Source: Apus apus
Lineage: Eukaryota > Chordata > Aves > Apodiformes > Apodidae
Length of the DNA stretch: 64,000 bases
Assembly (NCBI RefSeq): GCF_020740795.1
Contig: NC_067296.1
Location: 7,603,001 to 7,667,000 of the forward strand
Direction: 5' to 3'
Under the pieces are notes generated by a model, which made no database searches, was not told where the DNA came from, and saw only the letters and a list, made by a program, of their open reading frames with translations. A program made the position numbers and the translations under genes. Position 1 is the first letter of the stretch. Every line of letters begins with the position of its first letter. Shown here piece by piece: positions 47,890 to 61,149 of the stretch.

Positions 47890-50800
47890 CTGGGAGTTGT
47901 CCCTGCAGGTGAAATGACAAAGCCTGTCCTCCAGTCCTTCCTCTGCTGTGTGCAGGCAGTCATGCTCTGTTAGACACATACATGAGCAGAGGCCTGAGCC
48001 CAGACAAACACACTCTCTCACTTATGCCTTTACGCACTTTTCAGGGGTACCATGTGCATGCCCTGCCATCACGCCTTGCTTCTCCTAATCCTTTATTTAC
48101 ACTCAGTTCTTCCTATCAATCTAATTTTCCAAATAATGCATATTCACCTTTGTTTACAGCCAGGACACTGGGCTTCTTTGACTCATTCCCTATAACCACC
48201 TTGGTAAAGCCAGTCTTGTCTTGTTCGTTTGTTTTTGCAGTGACTGAGTGTGTAAGGAATATGGAGGGTGTAGGCGGCTCTACATGTCCCTTCATCTCTT
48301 GTGGGTTTTGGTGCATTTCCTTTAATAAACACTCTTTTTCAAATGCAGGGGCCAGAATGCTTTGTTTATACAACCGCTGGGTTTTGCTGAGGCTCAAATA
48401 ATCTCAACACATTTCTCTCCAGGAGGCTCTTTTGAGGAGGTCCATGTTTTTGAGTTACCTATGACATGGACTCTGAGTAACAGCCCAGCTTGGAGAGTTT
48501 CTGAAAAATGACCTAACCTAAGATCAGAGCTAACTTCAGAAAGACCTACTTTAAGCTGGAATGTGACAGTTTAGCACCTAATTTTCTCCAACTTCCTCTT
48601 CACCTCAGCTGTCCCTGAGTCTCAGCGGCTGCTTTAGGAAATGGAAGCTTCCCAGGACCAGCTGGGACTCCGCTGATGCTCAGGACCAGCGGTTTCTGTG
48701 AGGCCATGCTGCCCTGACTGATGGCAGCCTGTCCAAGCTCTAAGGAACCAGACATAAGAATAAGAAAGGATATGTTACAAACTGCCTGCGGAGTTAGTTA
48801 CAAAGGCTTTATCTACACAACAAAGTTGAAATGCTTCAGCTAACCCTGGCAATAATATCCCTTTCCCTCTTCTTTTCCTTCTCCAAGGCATGGGTATAAT
48901 CCTACCCCATATTCTGAGAGAGGTGTTTCCAATACCATTACTTGTACGAGCTATTTCAGTATAACCATTTCACTTGTGTTTTCACACCCATACAACTATG
49001 GCGAGACCAAGGCTCAAACACAAACCCATCACATGGCTGAACTGGAGCACATGCTCTGCAAAGAGCAGGCCTAAATTAACTTGCTATGGAGAGTTACACT
49101 GATAAATGCAACTTTACACAAGTGTAAGGAGAGTTATTCTTGCTTTAGCTGTTAAAGTGATACAAACAATGCCTTTTTTAATGCTTTTCCTCCCACTTCA
49201 TGTCTTCCAGGTGTAGTTTTAGCTAAAGTAGTGGGACTGAACAAGCAGAAACAACAGCAGTAAATGGGAAGAGCAAGGTGCCAGAGCAAGGTGCCACCCT
49301 GCAGTGTCACTAACAGAAGATGGCTCTTTTACATGCTCTTGCTACAGACCTATATGCTATAAAAAGCATACATAGGTATTGTTGTGCACACAGCATTTGC
49401 TAGCATTCAGTAATTTATCATTAATGTTTCATAATACTGAGTGGGAAGAAAAAACATGAAATAGTTCTAGGGATTTTTTGAGTACCACATTGCTAGGAAG
49501 ATCTGTTTCCCATAGCTAAAATTATAGACACAGAATAACCACTAACTTAACCACTTGAAGGGAAGTGAATACACAGCTACCAGGCCAAGAAGATGACACC
49601 AGTAACACAGGTCGAACATTGCCTGTCAAACATAGATATAGACAAGACAATTTTAATAAGTTCCAGTGACTGCAAAACCTAAGTCTACCCAGCACAGACT
49701 CAGGGCATTTCTGCAAACAGTTTTTGATTAAAAAAACCCAAACAACCAACAAAACAAGTAAACAAACAAAAAAGTGGAAAATGGGAAAACAATTATACAA
49801 TTAAAGAAGACAAAAGGCCCAAAATCTAGAAAGACACCTATATTTAAAGGTAAAAGTTAACCTTTTTATTCAATAAACATTGCTCTAACAATCTGTTCTT
49901 GGATTATATACATGACACACACACAGAATGTCTATATTCTTGCTTACAGAACTTCTCAAAGGTGCATTATCTGCATCTGCAATCAGAAACAAGCAGACCA
50001 AAAAAGGTTTCAGGACAATTTGTTCCAGTTCATTCAGACACCAATGATCAAGGAGGTAGGAATACCTAAATTACTTGTGTCAGCTCCATTCACTACATAT
50101 GGAGCAGCACTGCATCTGCAGGCTAAATAATCTTTATTTATTTACTGTATCAACCATTTATGATCTAATGCAACCAAGTTTCAATACTTTGGCTTGTATC
50201 TGCTATATCCAAGATCCCCAGATGGTCTGCTACCCAAATAATATAAGGACCACTTAAAGTCCATAATCAGATGAGTTCAGCTTATAAACTTAATCTAAAA
50301 ATAAAAAGCACCAATTCTCTGCATAGACAATTCTTCAGTGAGAACAGCAAACAAACTAAATAAGAAGGGATTCCCATTGTGTGTTCATACTGACTGTGGT
50401 ACAGCAGAATTGTGACCAGCAGCACCACAAATATCTTCTAATCTCTACACCAGACCAATCTTTAGAGATCTCGCCTTCTTCTAAAATAGATATCAACAGC
50501 ATATTTTACTGAAATAACAACTTGCTTCTAAATAGGCTACTAAGAAGTACCTCAGACAGAAAAAAAATAAAATAAAGCCAGCATTTCCATGCAGGGGAGA
50601 GACAGGTGGGTTAAAGTCTGTCAGAGTGTGCGATTGCTGCTTTCTCAAGAGATTTTCCTAGTCCAGTCTGATCAACTTCTAGACCACTGACAGTTTTTTC
50701 CAATTGTTACTTTCCTAAATAAAAACTTCCTAGGTCTTTATACACTTAAGAAATACTCCCACTTCTTTTATTCACACCTTAAATGCAGCAGGATTGTGTA

Positions 50801-53800
50801 CACGAGTCACGTTTGGCATTAGCCTCTTTTGCTATCAGAATGTCTTCTACCAGTTATGAAAAAAGGGTTCCAGAATCAGGAATTAGTTAATTCCATAATC
50901 TATGAAAGTGCTAAGAAACTGACTCTAAACTCTCATTTGCCATTTTGCCAATTCTATTGCTTCTAGTCTTCCCATAAATGGATTGTTGACGTGCACCCAT
51001 GTTAACTTTAATGAATACATTTAATTTGCAAGCCTCACACATACTCACACGCATATACATACCTGTATAGTCTTTAAATAATATGCTTAGTGCAATATAC
51101 AATCAGATTAAAACCAGTAAGTGGATTGCAGAGGTTTTAGGCAACCCCGAGGTCAGTGGGAAGGGATGACAAGATTATTGTGCCATCTGTTTCAGCTGGT
51201 CAGAGTTGCCTTGATACATGTTCTGTTATTCTTATTGCACATCTTTTTGGAGGGCAGAAGGAGATTATCCGCTGTTTGAGTTTTCCTTTTTGCCAGGACT
51301 GCATCTGACACGAAGGCCTTATTTCAACTACTGCAGCTGGCATTCAGCCTCTGGTGAGCACCAGAGGTAGCATGAATCTTTTCTAGCCAAAATAGTTCAC
51401 GCAACTGTAACAGCTGAACACTTTAGGAACTGACTTTTGCACTTTGAAAAGTCTGTTTTACAGAAAGTAAAACCACTTTCTTCCACATCTGCAACATACA
51501 GGTACAAGGGTAAAGCCTAAACCCTATGTCCATCTTTCTTCCTGCACGCATAGCGCTTTCTTGTCACACCTCTAATACAGTGGCAAACATGCCAATGAGT
51601 ACAAGACAGAGGAGCTATGGCCACAAGAAAAAGGCAGGTTTGCACAATGAGATATTTTGATTACTGAGCAGCTTTTAAAATCTGCTTTAACTTTGGATTC
51701 TTTGAGTCCCAACTGGTTATTTGTACTGTTGTCCCCTGCCTATATTCTTTGACCTTCTGACATACAGTTACTGCAGTCTGTTGCATGTGTCCCCAAGCAG
51801 AAAGCAGATTGGATAGAGATTAGATAACATCGTGGTGTATGGGTTGGGTACTTCTTTTTTTCTTACCAGTTTCCTGTTGATAGAATCACACTGATAAGGA
51901 GTTTAGTTGGTAGCTGAAGTATGAAACTGCAAAAGGCTGCTTTTTAAAAGACATGTTCCAACTGGGATGCAGATGAGGCCAAAAGATAGTTTGGTGTGTA
52001 GCTGTGCTCTGGTGCTCAGACCCATCCATTGAGTATCAAGTATCACAAAGGAGCAATAAGGAGTTAAGGGGGATCAGTGTGGGTGCACAGCTCAAGGTTA
52101 AGTGCTTACAAACCTGTTTAGAAATATGGGTAGAGAAACACCGCAGAAGCAGAGGAAGCTATCTGAGATATTACTTCACTCTGGCTACAGGTTACCACTT
52201 TGTTTCTGAAAGTTATTGCTCCACAATGAGGAAGATGAGTTAGCAGAACAGTGTGCATTTGTCTCATCTGCTTCAGTATAAAGCCAGCCAGGTTGCCTCC
52301 AACTATCAGAAACAGCTTAAAGTAAGGCAGCTGACTTTGCCCAAAGTGATGTGCAGCAATGTCACAGTCTGTCCAGCTGAGTTCCAGATGCACGAGCTTT
52401 GTCAGCCATGTGGGAATAAGCAGCTTTGTGGGCAGTGCTGGTTTACTTTGCTACAGTTTTATCTGCTATGATCATGCACAGATGCAAGGCCTCCAAAGCT
52501 AACATGAGACACTACGGAGAGTGGGCTGGAATAAACCTCAGAACAAGCCAACCGATCACCTACACTTCAGTTTGGAGGCTTTTTTTTAAATATCTGGACC
52601 TTCTGGGCTGTAGAGCTATCGGCTCTACAGAACCTGAAAGTCTATCTTTATCTTCCACTACCTGCCAGAAAAATGAAGAACTAGCCAATGCCTTTGCCGT
52701 TAGCGGTTTGTTGGCATCACAGCATTTTCAGTTGTACAATGGAGGCTGTGGTTTCACAGTCAGTGGCACGGGCACCCCCTGCTCTCCACACTCACTGTGC
52801 TGCTGGCTCAGCTGGGTGTGCAGCTGCGCAGTCGACCAGAACAACTGAAAAATTCCTTTCAGCTGACAGTGCAGTTTACTCCATAAGCATGGAAAAAGGT
52901 GTGCTAATTCAAAACAAGGGCAGTGCAAGAACTGGGATAACTAACTGCTGGAGAGGAGTGGTCACTGAAAAAACTGACATAAATTCATAGCCTGAGAAAC
53001 AGAGGTTGTCCTGGAAGATCTTGATAGGAAAGCTCAGCAAAGAAGGAGTCAGTCTACACATGCAGGTCCCTCTAAGGCAGAAGGGAGTCACAGATACGTA
53101 CTGGGGGCTGTGCAAGCAGCAGTACAATGTACAGCAGATTTTCTTTGATTAGCCATGGCCTCTAATCTCTCCTGTGCCCCCCTGCAGCGAATTCCAGAGT
53201 TCAACAGCCCCCACTGGACTTTCCTGTTAAGGCTCAAATCATTAAAAGTATTTGTTTAGTAAAGGCTAAAGCACTCAGGTCCCAGTGCCTAAGATCTCTG
53301 TGAGGTTAAATGTTGTCAACCTTTTGAAAGCAAGCCATATTCCACAGGGTCTCAGTGATTCACTGGCAGAGCTATATGGAAATTTTATCTCTAGGCTTCA
53401 CCCCAGGTCACTTCAGTATCTAATGAAACTGCTTGGACAAAATGAGCTAGTGTGGGCCCAAACACAATTCTGAGCATGTGGCAAAGCCTCTGCCAGAGCT
53501 TGCACGCTCAGCAGAGATGTCACAAGCTGGATTTCTCTGACACCCAAAAAGGAATCTTCAGCTGGATGAAAGCTGATGAGCTTCTTGACAACGTAGTGTG
53601 CAATTCTGTTGACCAAAACCGTGTAACAAAGACAGAGAATAACGCTGATTTACCAGGCTCTCCATCAGATAACTTTCTCAAATTTAAAATTTCACATGTC
53701 TGAAATCAGGGATTTACACTGTCCTTAGACCAGGTTTCTTTAACCTAACATTTTTTACTGCTGATGAAGTATTCCACATGAACCAGCAAACAGTTTGAAT

Positions 53801-56800
53801 ATTGCAAATCTGACGCACATCAAGTTTGACTCAACACTTGTTGCTTAGGGCAGGTGTTCAAAGATGGGAATGATCAGTTCTCAGAGAGATCCAGGATTCA
53901 ATTAATCTATAACTTCCAAAAGGATGAGTATTTCTCACAGAACACTCCTAGTTACACCCTAAAGAATACTCCTCAACTGGCCTCATTTCAATTTCAGAAA
54001 TTACTGCAGTGAAATCACTAGGAATTAGTGGACAAACTCATATTCCTGGAAAAAAAAAACATAGTTACTTTGAATTGAAGTTGACATAGAATGTGATGCA
54101 GGGCAGCTGGAGAGTCTGCATACCTGCCCTCCAGGGGAAGTGGCTGCCTGACCCTTGGAGGACATCACAGGTGGGAATCAGCAACCAAACCTCCAGAGCT
54201 CAGAGCCCGTGGGGAGCACTGCTGCCATGCAACCTGCATGGAGAGCTGTGGAGGGTCACTGTTACAGACTGCTGAAGAGCTCAAGCCTGGCAGGAGCCAG
54301 AGACCCCGAGGATCCCAGCAGGCTATGGAAAATCCATTAGTCTGGAAGACCTAGCTTGAAATGGTCCAATGATGGGCTGCATAGAGCTGTAGCAGTCACC
54401 ACTGATAGATCTCTGGAAGAGGACAGGTGACAGCCCAGAGATTTGAAGCTACAGAGATGGGTTTCTGACTTTCAGCTCCATATGTGTCTGTCAGCAGGCT
54501 CCCAAGGAGCTGGGCAGGTGAGCTGGGAGGAAATCAAGCAGGTTTTCAAACCTGCCTGGCAGGCAGTGAAAACCCTACCTGGTTTCTGTCAGTTCTGTAG
54601 AAAGTGTCATACTCCCCCAAGCATCCAAGCTGAGATCAGCAGGAAATGCTTTTCCTTTCTTGTGAATATTTTTAAGATTTCAAAAACTTTCCAAATACCC
54701 ACTTAGAAAAAAATGCTGATGACTTTCACAAACTCAAAAATTGAGGGGGAAAAAAAAAGGATGGGTCAATTAAAAATTTTGTTTCAAAAACATATTCTTA
54801 ATTGTTTTTTTTCCAAAACAAAACATTCCCTGAAACCAATTCTGTACCTCTGAATACTTCCATTTAAAAAAGTCTGACATATTCAGATGAATAAGATGTC
54901 CTGTTAAATATTAATTGTACTCTTCTTTTTAAAGTCTGTCTGCATCACTTAGCTATTACTGAGCATACAGAAAGTTGTAAAACCTGGGGGTTTAGTTCTT
55001 AAGCCTATTTGTACTGGTGTTTATGTACAATGTCTATGATATTTCCAGGTAAACAACTTTGAAAGCCTAGACCTCACGGAAGTATCAGACCCTGCAGAAC
55101 ATTTTGCTGGCACTTAAGACTTAACTTGCCTATAACAAGCAATCCCTTACTAAGAATTTCATACTGGCTATTACCTTGAAAAACAGCTAAGAATAATCCA
55201 CTGAAGGTCTCTTTCACCCCAGTGAAGCAGGAAGGATCTGTTAGTCACAACTAGTTTCTCCCTTCTGTGACTTTGCCAGGTATCTAAAGACAGGCTGCTC
55301 AATTCAAAATCCGCACTGCAACATAAATTAACCTTCCAGTCTCCAGCATGCCAAATCGTCCTGCCTGGCTCCCTTATATCCCAGATAAGGCAGGGGTCCG
55401 GTGTTGGAAAGTGCTTCCTATGAAACATGCTCCACTGAAGTTTACAGCAATTTGGCGCTGCCGAAAAATCAGATCAGAAACAGAAATTTCTACTAGATTT
55501 AAACACAAAGCCAGGTGGTTACACTTAAGACAGGCCAACTACAGAGAAAGCAGTATTAAAGTAAGGCAATGTGGCCTCACAAAGAGACATAATCAGCTTC
55601 CAATTCCAGCACGTATTTGATGAGAGAAATTACCAAAGAAGTATCATTCTTTTGACCAAGATCAACTTTTTTACCTCCTCTCCAGCTTAGCCCCGTGAAA
55701 GACTAGAGTACAAGTTAAAATTTACCTCCAAAAATATCATTATGTCTTTGACCTTTACAAACAAAATAAGAAACTAACCACAGAGTCACAGGCCTCTCTT
55801 AAAACAATGCTTGGGTCTAATCCAGTCATTGCTTTCTGCTTGAAAAGAGAGAGTAATCTCTGCAAATGCAAAAAGTCATGTGTGTAAATATGGAGGAGCA
55901 GACACAGCACTGCCATCAAAACCACCACCTAGCCCAGACGCCAAAGAGCAGCCTGTATCTATTACTTGTGATGGTCACCTGCATAAAAAATTAAGCAGGT
56001 TTAACTAATTGCTTTTTTAAAGGCAAAACAGAGGGTGACGGTACAGTACTCAAAGAGGTGTTATTTGTTCTTCCTGGTCTCATAATTGGTTTCTACCCAG
56101 TAACAATTTGTTATGAGAACCAACGGAGAAAGAAAGCACCACAGAGCTGGTTGTTTTATTCAGGAGCTGAAAAAGAATGATTGCAGATGTATGGACAGAA
56201 GTGGACTCTTCCACTGCATACTTTAGGGTGGGTTTTTTTGCTTTAAGCACTTAAGGAAAGAGGAGGAATTCTCTTCCAGAGGGTAATTCAAAAGAATCTA
56301 TTTCTCTCCATATGGGGAACCTAATCTTTACTTGCCAAACTGGGCACATAAATTAAGGCAGTTTCACATGACTACCTCTCCTCTAGTTATCCTCTGCTAA
56401 TTTTTGTACTGTTTCTATTTATGTGGATGTGATGGACATCTTGCTTGACCTTCTGCATAACACAAGGCTATGGAATTTCACCCAGTTTCCACTGTAATAA
56501 GCTCATCTTGACAACAACATGGTGGCTGCTAACATTAAACAGAAACATGTTTAGAAATGCACAGCTAAGGTCCCACATGCCTGAGAAGGAATGGGCTGTG
56601 TAGAAGCAAGAAGTGCCCACAGGTAATATTTAAGATGATCAAGGCAGACCCAGCTTAAAAAGCCATTACACAGTCCTGTCCAACACCCACTGCAGCCCTT
56701 GGAAGTGGACACTGAAATGCAATCATGGCAATCCTAACATGGTTCGCTGTGGGGAAGCATGAAAAGCTTCTCTCAATCAACAGGAATATGCACATAGCAT

Positions 56801-59800
56801 TGTAAGAGGCACACTGAACCCACTATCCACACCAGGATAACTGTCTGTATAAACAAAAAACAAGGAAGCCTTCCAGAACAAGTGGGGCCCCAGGCACACA
56901 GAACACCTGGTGGTTTGGCATACCAATAGAGTGCTTAGATAAATAGTTCTAAAAGTATTCTGGGGCCAGGGAGAGTATTCCCAGAATCTCATGTGGCATT
57001 TAGAAAGGATCTTGTGCCTTACATGTGTGTCTAGGGGGATAAAAGTTCCACTTTCACAGGGGGAAATGGGCACCCTCTGCATACAGTACAGCAGGCTGTC
57101 AACCCAACGGCTGGTCTCTTTTATCCACAGTGGGAAGAGGTCGTGGCTGGAAGCCAGCTAAATAGGAAAGATGTTAAATATCAAAAGATAACAATTTTCA
57201 TTAAAAAAAACCCCAAAAAACCAAACAAAGCATCCAAACCCCAAAATTAATCTTACCAAGTCAAAGTAATTTGTGGCCTGTTTTACAGTACTTTTATGAT
57301 TACCATTACTGTTTAACATTTATAGTGTAGTGGTGGTGACAAACAGATCTGAAAACTGACTGCGCAAACTAGTGGCTGTGCAAATATGGATACAGTCAGT
57401 ATGTCTTTAGTCATATCCACTGATACATACATGAATTGCAAACAAAATCAGCTCAAAATGACCACCTGATACTTTCTTTCAAGATCTGTATTACTGTCAG
57501 TGGACTTTCCAGGACTTGTGTTGCAATCAGGTATTGGAGAGTGGTCGGATTTTGAAGTGGTCAGCTTTTCAAAGAGGACAAAGTGCTCATCCATCAGCAA
57601 ACAAAATAAATAAGGCAAAAGCTAAGGCCAGCCTCAGCCCATCCATGCCATCTGCCAGCTCACGGGGCTGAGCTGATCTCACCGCAGTGGAACTTTGCCA
57701 GGCAAAAACAAAGAAACCACAGAACTTATGGGCAGCCACTGCAAGGAGGCGGGGGCCATTCAAGAGGTGTTGAGTATGTACCCCACTCCATGGATTGCAG
57801 GCTACATGCTTCTAGAACGCCAGGGTGTTTGAACTGCACAGTGCAAATGAAAGTGCAGGGAAATGAGTTACAAGAAATCAGCATGCAGTGAATAAAACTA
57901 ACAAGAAACAAAACAACCAGATCAGCTGATAAATGCCTCGAGTGCAAGGGGTTGATTCAGACAAACAACACCAAATCTAAGGATTTTGAAAGAAAAGGGA
58001 AAAGGAGGAACAGGAAGAGAGAGTTAAGCTCCAGTTAATATTCTTGTTGTATTTAAACTAGATATTATATACTGGAGGGGCTCAAGAAAGAGCTAAAAAC
58101 TTCCTTGCCCAACTTAAAAAACTTCAGTGTCATGACAATGGGGGATACATCACCTTCACACCACTGGATTTTGCTGGACGTAGCTAGCAGGCTTTGCTAC
58201 CCATTTCCATGTGCAGACTCTCAATTTCTTTACATGCTAAAAAAATTCTGCTGAATCACTAGACTGGGAATTTGATTGTGGGTTAACCAGGAGTGCTCAC
58301 AACTATGTGCCCAAGGTAGCTTGTCATGATACGCCCTTGTGATAAGGCTTTGGTGGTATATGAAGGAGAAGGAACTCAAATTCCGCTATTGTAGTCTGCC
58401 TCCCCTGGTCTGCTGGATCTGAACCAGAAAACAATTTCACCAAAAATGACCTTGGGAAAAGCATTCTTCCTTTTTCCGGTCAAGAGAAAAGCTAGAAAAC
58501 CAATAACATTTTTGGAATGAACCATCACTAGGACACTTTCCAGAGGCCAAATGTGCACAGATGTTACACATCTGCACAACCCAGTCAGCCAGCCCTTCCA
58601 GCAATAGCTCTTTGTTGATAAAGTACTACAATTACAAAACTTGCTTAAATTATGGAGTTTGTTCTCTTTGATCAGGTTTCACTGCTTTTTCTAGCTGGTT
58701 GTCCAGAAGTCTTTCACATAATGGACATTTCTGTGGGATTATTTTCTACTGCATTGAAAGACTCTTTTCTCACTGAGGGGACACCTTTTCTTTCTACTGT
58801 GCATTATTCCCAAAGCAAGCAGTGATCTAAGTGAAAAAAAAAAAGCAAAAAAACTTTTTTTTTTTCTGGGAGGAGACCAGGGAACTAGTGGCTAGACACT
58901 TAGAAGTTTCTACAAGGAGAACTGAAACTAGCATTAGCACTGGACATCAGATTAGAAGGGCAGTGATTCACACCTCCATGCTCTAATCTAGGCCTCCCTG
59001 TCTCAGATGAACACAGTAACTGCCATTCTGCAACAGAATCTCATGAAGAGATGTGCTCCTCCACCTACACATCTAGCAAGCATTCAAACAGTGCCACAGA
59101 ACTGCAGCCTGGGGGATAGGAGCCTGAAGATGGAGGATGGCGAGGACAAGCCTGGCAATTTGCTAGAACAGGGCTTTATTTCATTTTTTGCAGAGAGGCT
59201 CATCCTAATCACAGGGTAGTACTGTACTTACAAGGTTGACATGATTCTTATCATAGGCAGATATGATCTTTCACATGAAGGAATATTCTGACTTCCTACA
59301 GAATGATTCTAACTGGAAAATTTAAGATTTTATATCTTTTGCAAAATCCATTTGTTACCTCTAACTCTCATAACCCTGGCCCACCTCAGCCATGCCAGTA
59401 TGATTTTAGAACTCACAGAGTTCTTGTCACAGGCAGATCCAAGCTAAATTAGTCATGCAGGAAGTATAACATTTTTATGCCCAAACTTTGGAAGCGATAT
59501 CTTGTACATGTGTAGGAGTTCCTAGAGGAATTCACTGGGATAAAATACCTTAGGCACTTTGGAAAGTTCTCCTCTGTTTTACTCTAGTCCAAAAAAAATT
59601 GGGCACAGGAATTTGTTAAGTTCAGAGGCTGGGGTTGAGACCTGATTAACAGTTTAAATGACAGTCTGAACGTCAGTGTTCAAAGGGTAGGAACTACCTG
59701 AAGAACAAGTTAAAAAAGGCAATGTCAAGAATTTCATCCCATGGTAAAGCAGAGTTATGTGTTGGCAGGTGGCCCATGTGGGTCTCAGGCTGGGTTTCCG

Positions 59801-61110
59801 ATAAGGCAGTGGGGAGGAGAATGGAGGAGACTTGTACTGGTGTTCTAGAAGTAGAACAACTGGCTGTAAAGAAGAAACTGCACAGATAAATTGGACCAGC
59901 AATCCCTCACTGCTAATATGCCTGAAGTAAAGGATGCCTGAAAGAGGGAAACTATGACCCCACTTGAGAACAAAGAAAGAAATGAAAAGGCCTTGGACTG
60001 GGTCATGCCCCGTGAAATGACAACAATGTATGTTTTAGCTAAACAAAACAGAAACAAAAATAAAATAAAAAAGGAACAAGGAAAAATCAGTCCACCCACT
60101 CAGCCATCCTTTCACACACAACACCAACAGCATGGAGATGGGTGCAAACATACTTACTTTTAGTTGCTGCTATTTGGTTACAAACTGCAGCTCTCAAAAA
60201 TATGGGGTCACTGAGGTAAAAGACAGGTTACATTATTTCAGCAAAGTCCCCACCCCTGCGAAACTTGTTTCCTTCTGGGTCCCCACATGAGCACAACTGG
60301 AAAGACTGATTGAAATTCTCTTCTTTCTCCAAAGGACCTAACCTCGTAGTCCAGAGGATGACAGAAATTGCCATCTAAATAGAAGTGAGCAAAACTGCAG
60401 TTCTAGATTTACTGGGGCCTTCAACACAAAATGGATGGCACAGAGCTAAGGAAAGAATGGAGGGATTAAATCCAGATGGACAATGAAACCCTACCAACAC
60501 TTAGGGATGCTAAATGAAAAATCTCCCCTCAACTATCATTTAGAATTTAGGATAGATAGTCTGAAAAGGGACTTGCTGCAGAACTAAGATGAGATGGTCT
60601 TCAGTTTCAAGAACATCTGGCATCTCCAGAGGAAGGAGGAGGTTCCTTGGACAGGTGTCTCAGAGGAGATTTTGCCTGAATTAAGGAATAATGCTGCCAT
60701 GGGTGATGTTGAAGGAAACAAATTGACCTGCAACAGGTCCCAGACCTGAGTATTAGGAACAGATTACACTCAAACCAGTGCTGGCACATCTCTGCTCTTA
60801 GATGCGTGAATGAAGGATGCAAAAGGAGGGAGGCCATAGCTGTCCTAACAATCAGTGCTGTGCCCAAAGGAGCAGATGTGAGCATGAGGAAAAGATTATT
60901 CAACAGACCCTTGCCAACACCAGAGTGTGAACAAACAGGGTGTCCTCACTCTGAACTTTCCCCACCCACTGCAATGCACAGTTTCAGCTGCATGGGTGGC
61001 AGCACTCACCAAGTCACAGGTTGTGTACAGTTGATCTTCCTTCTCCTTTTGATTTGCTGGAGGCCCCTGCCCTCACTGAGAAGCCTTTTCCTTCCCTGAT
61101 TTTTTGAGTC
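47890..61110. other. Gene-free DNA, right part
   Basis: No coding region recognised. AP-1 heptamers at 48179 and 53827, A/C-rich tracts at 49.7 and 57.2 kb, and a GC-richer patch at 54.1-54.6 kb. The largest frames (139-140 codons near 48.0 and 52.4 kb) have no family resemblance and overlap frames on the other strand. Confidence 0.65.
58834..58865. repeat. Inverted A-run/T-run
   Basis: A11-GC-A7-C-T11: an A-rich arm directly followed by a T-rich arm, able to snap back. Low complexity. Confidence 0.85.
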
Positions 61111-61111
61111 G

Positions 61112-61146
61112 CTGACCTAACGGTTTCCTTTTTTTTTCCCCCCCAG
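61112..61146 (+). other. Candidate 3' splice site of an unrecognised transcript
   Basis: CTGACCTAAC (61112-61121) offers two branch-point consensus matches. After GG comes an unbroken 21-nt pyrimidine tract (61124-61144), then AG at 61145-61146. Branch adenosine (61120) to AG is 26 nt, within the usual range. The DNA after the AG has no long reading frame, so an exon here would probably be non-coding or untranslated. Confidence 0.4.
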
Positions 61147-61149
61147 TAA

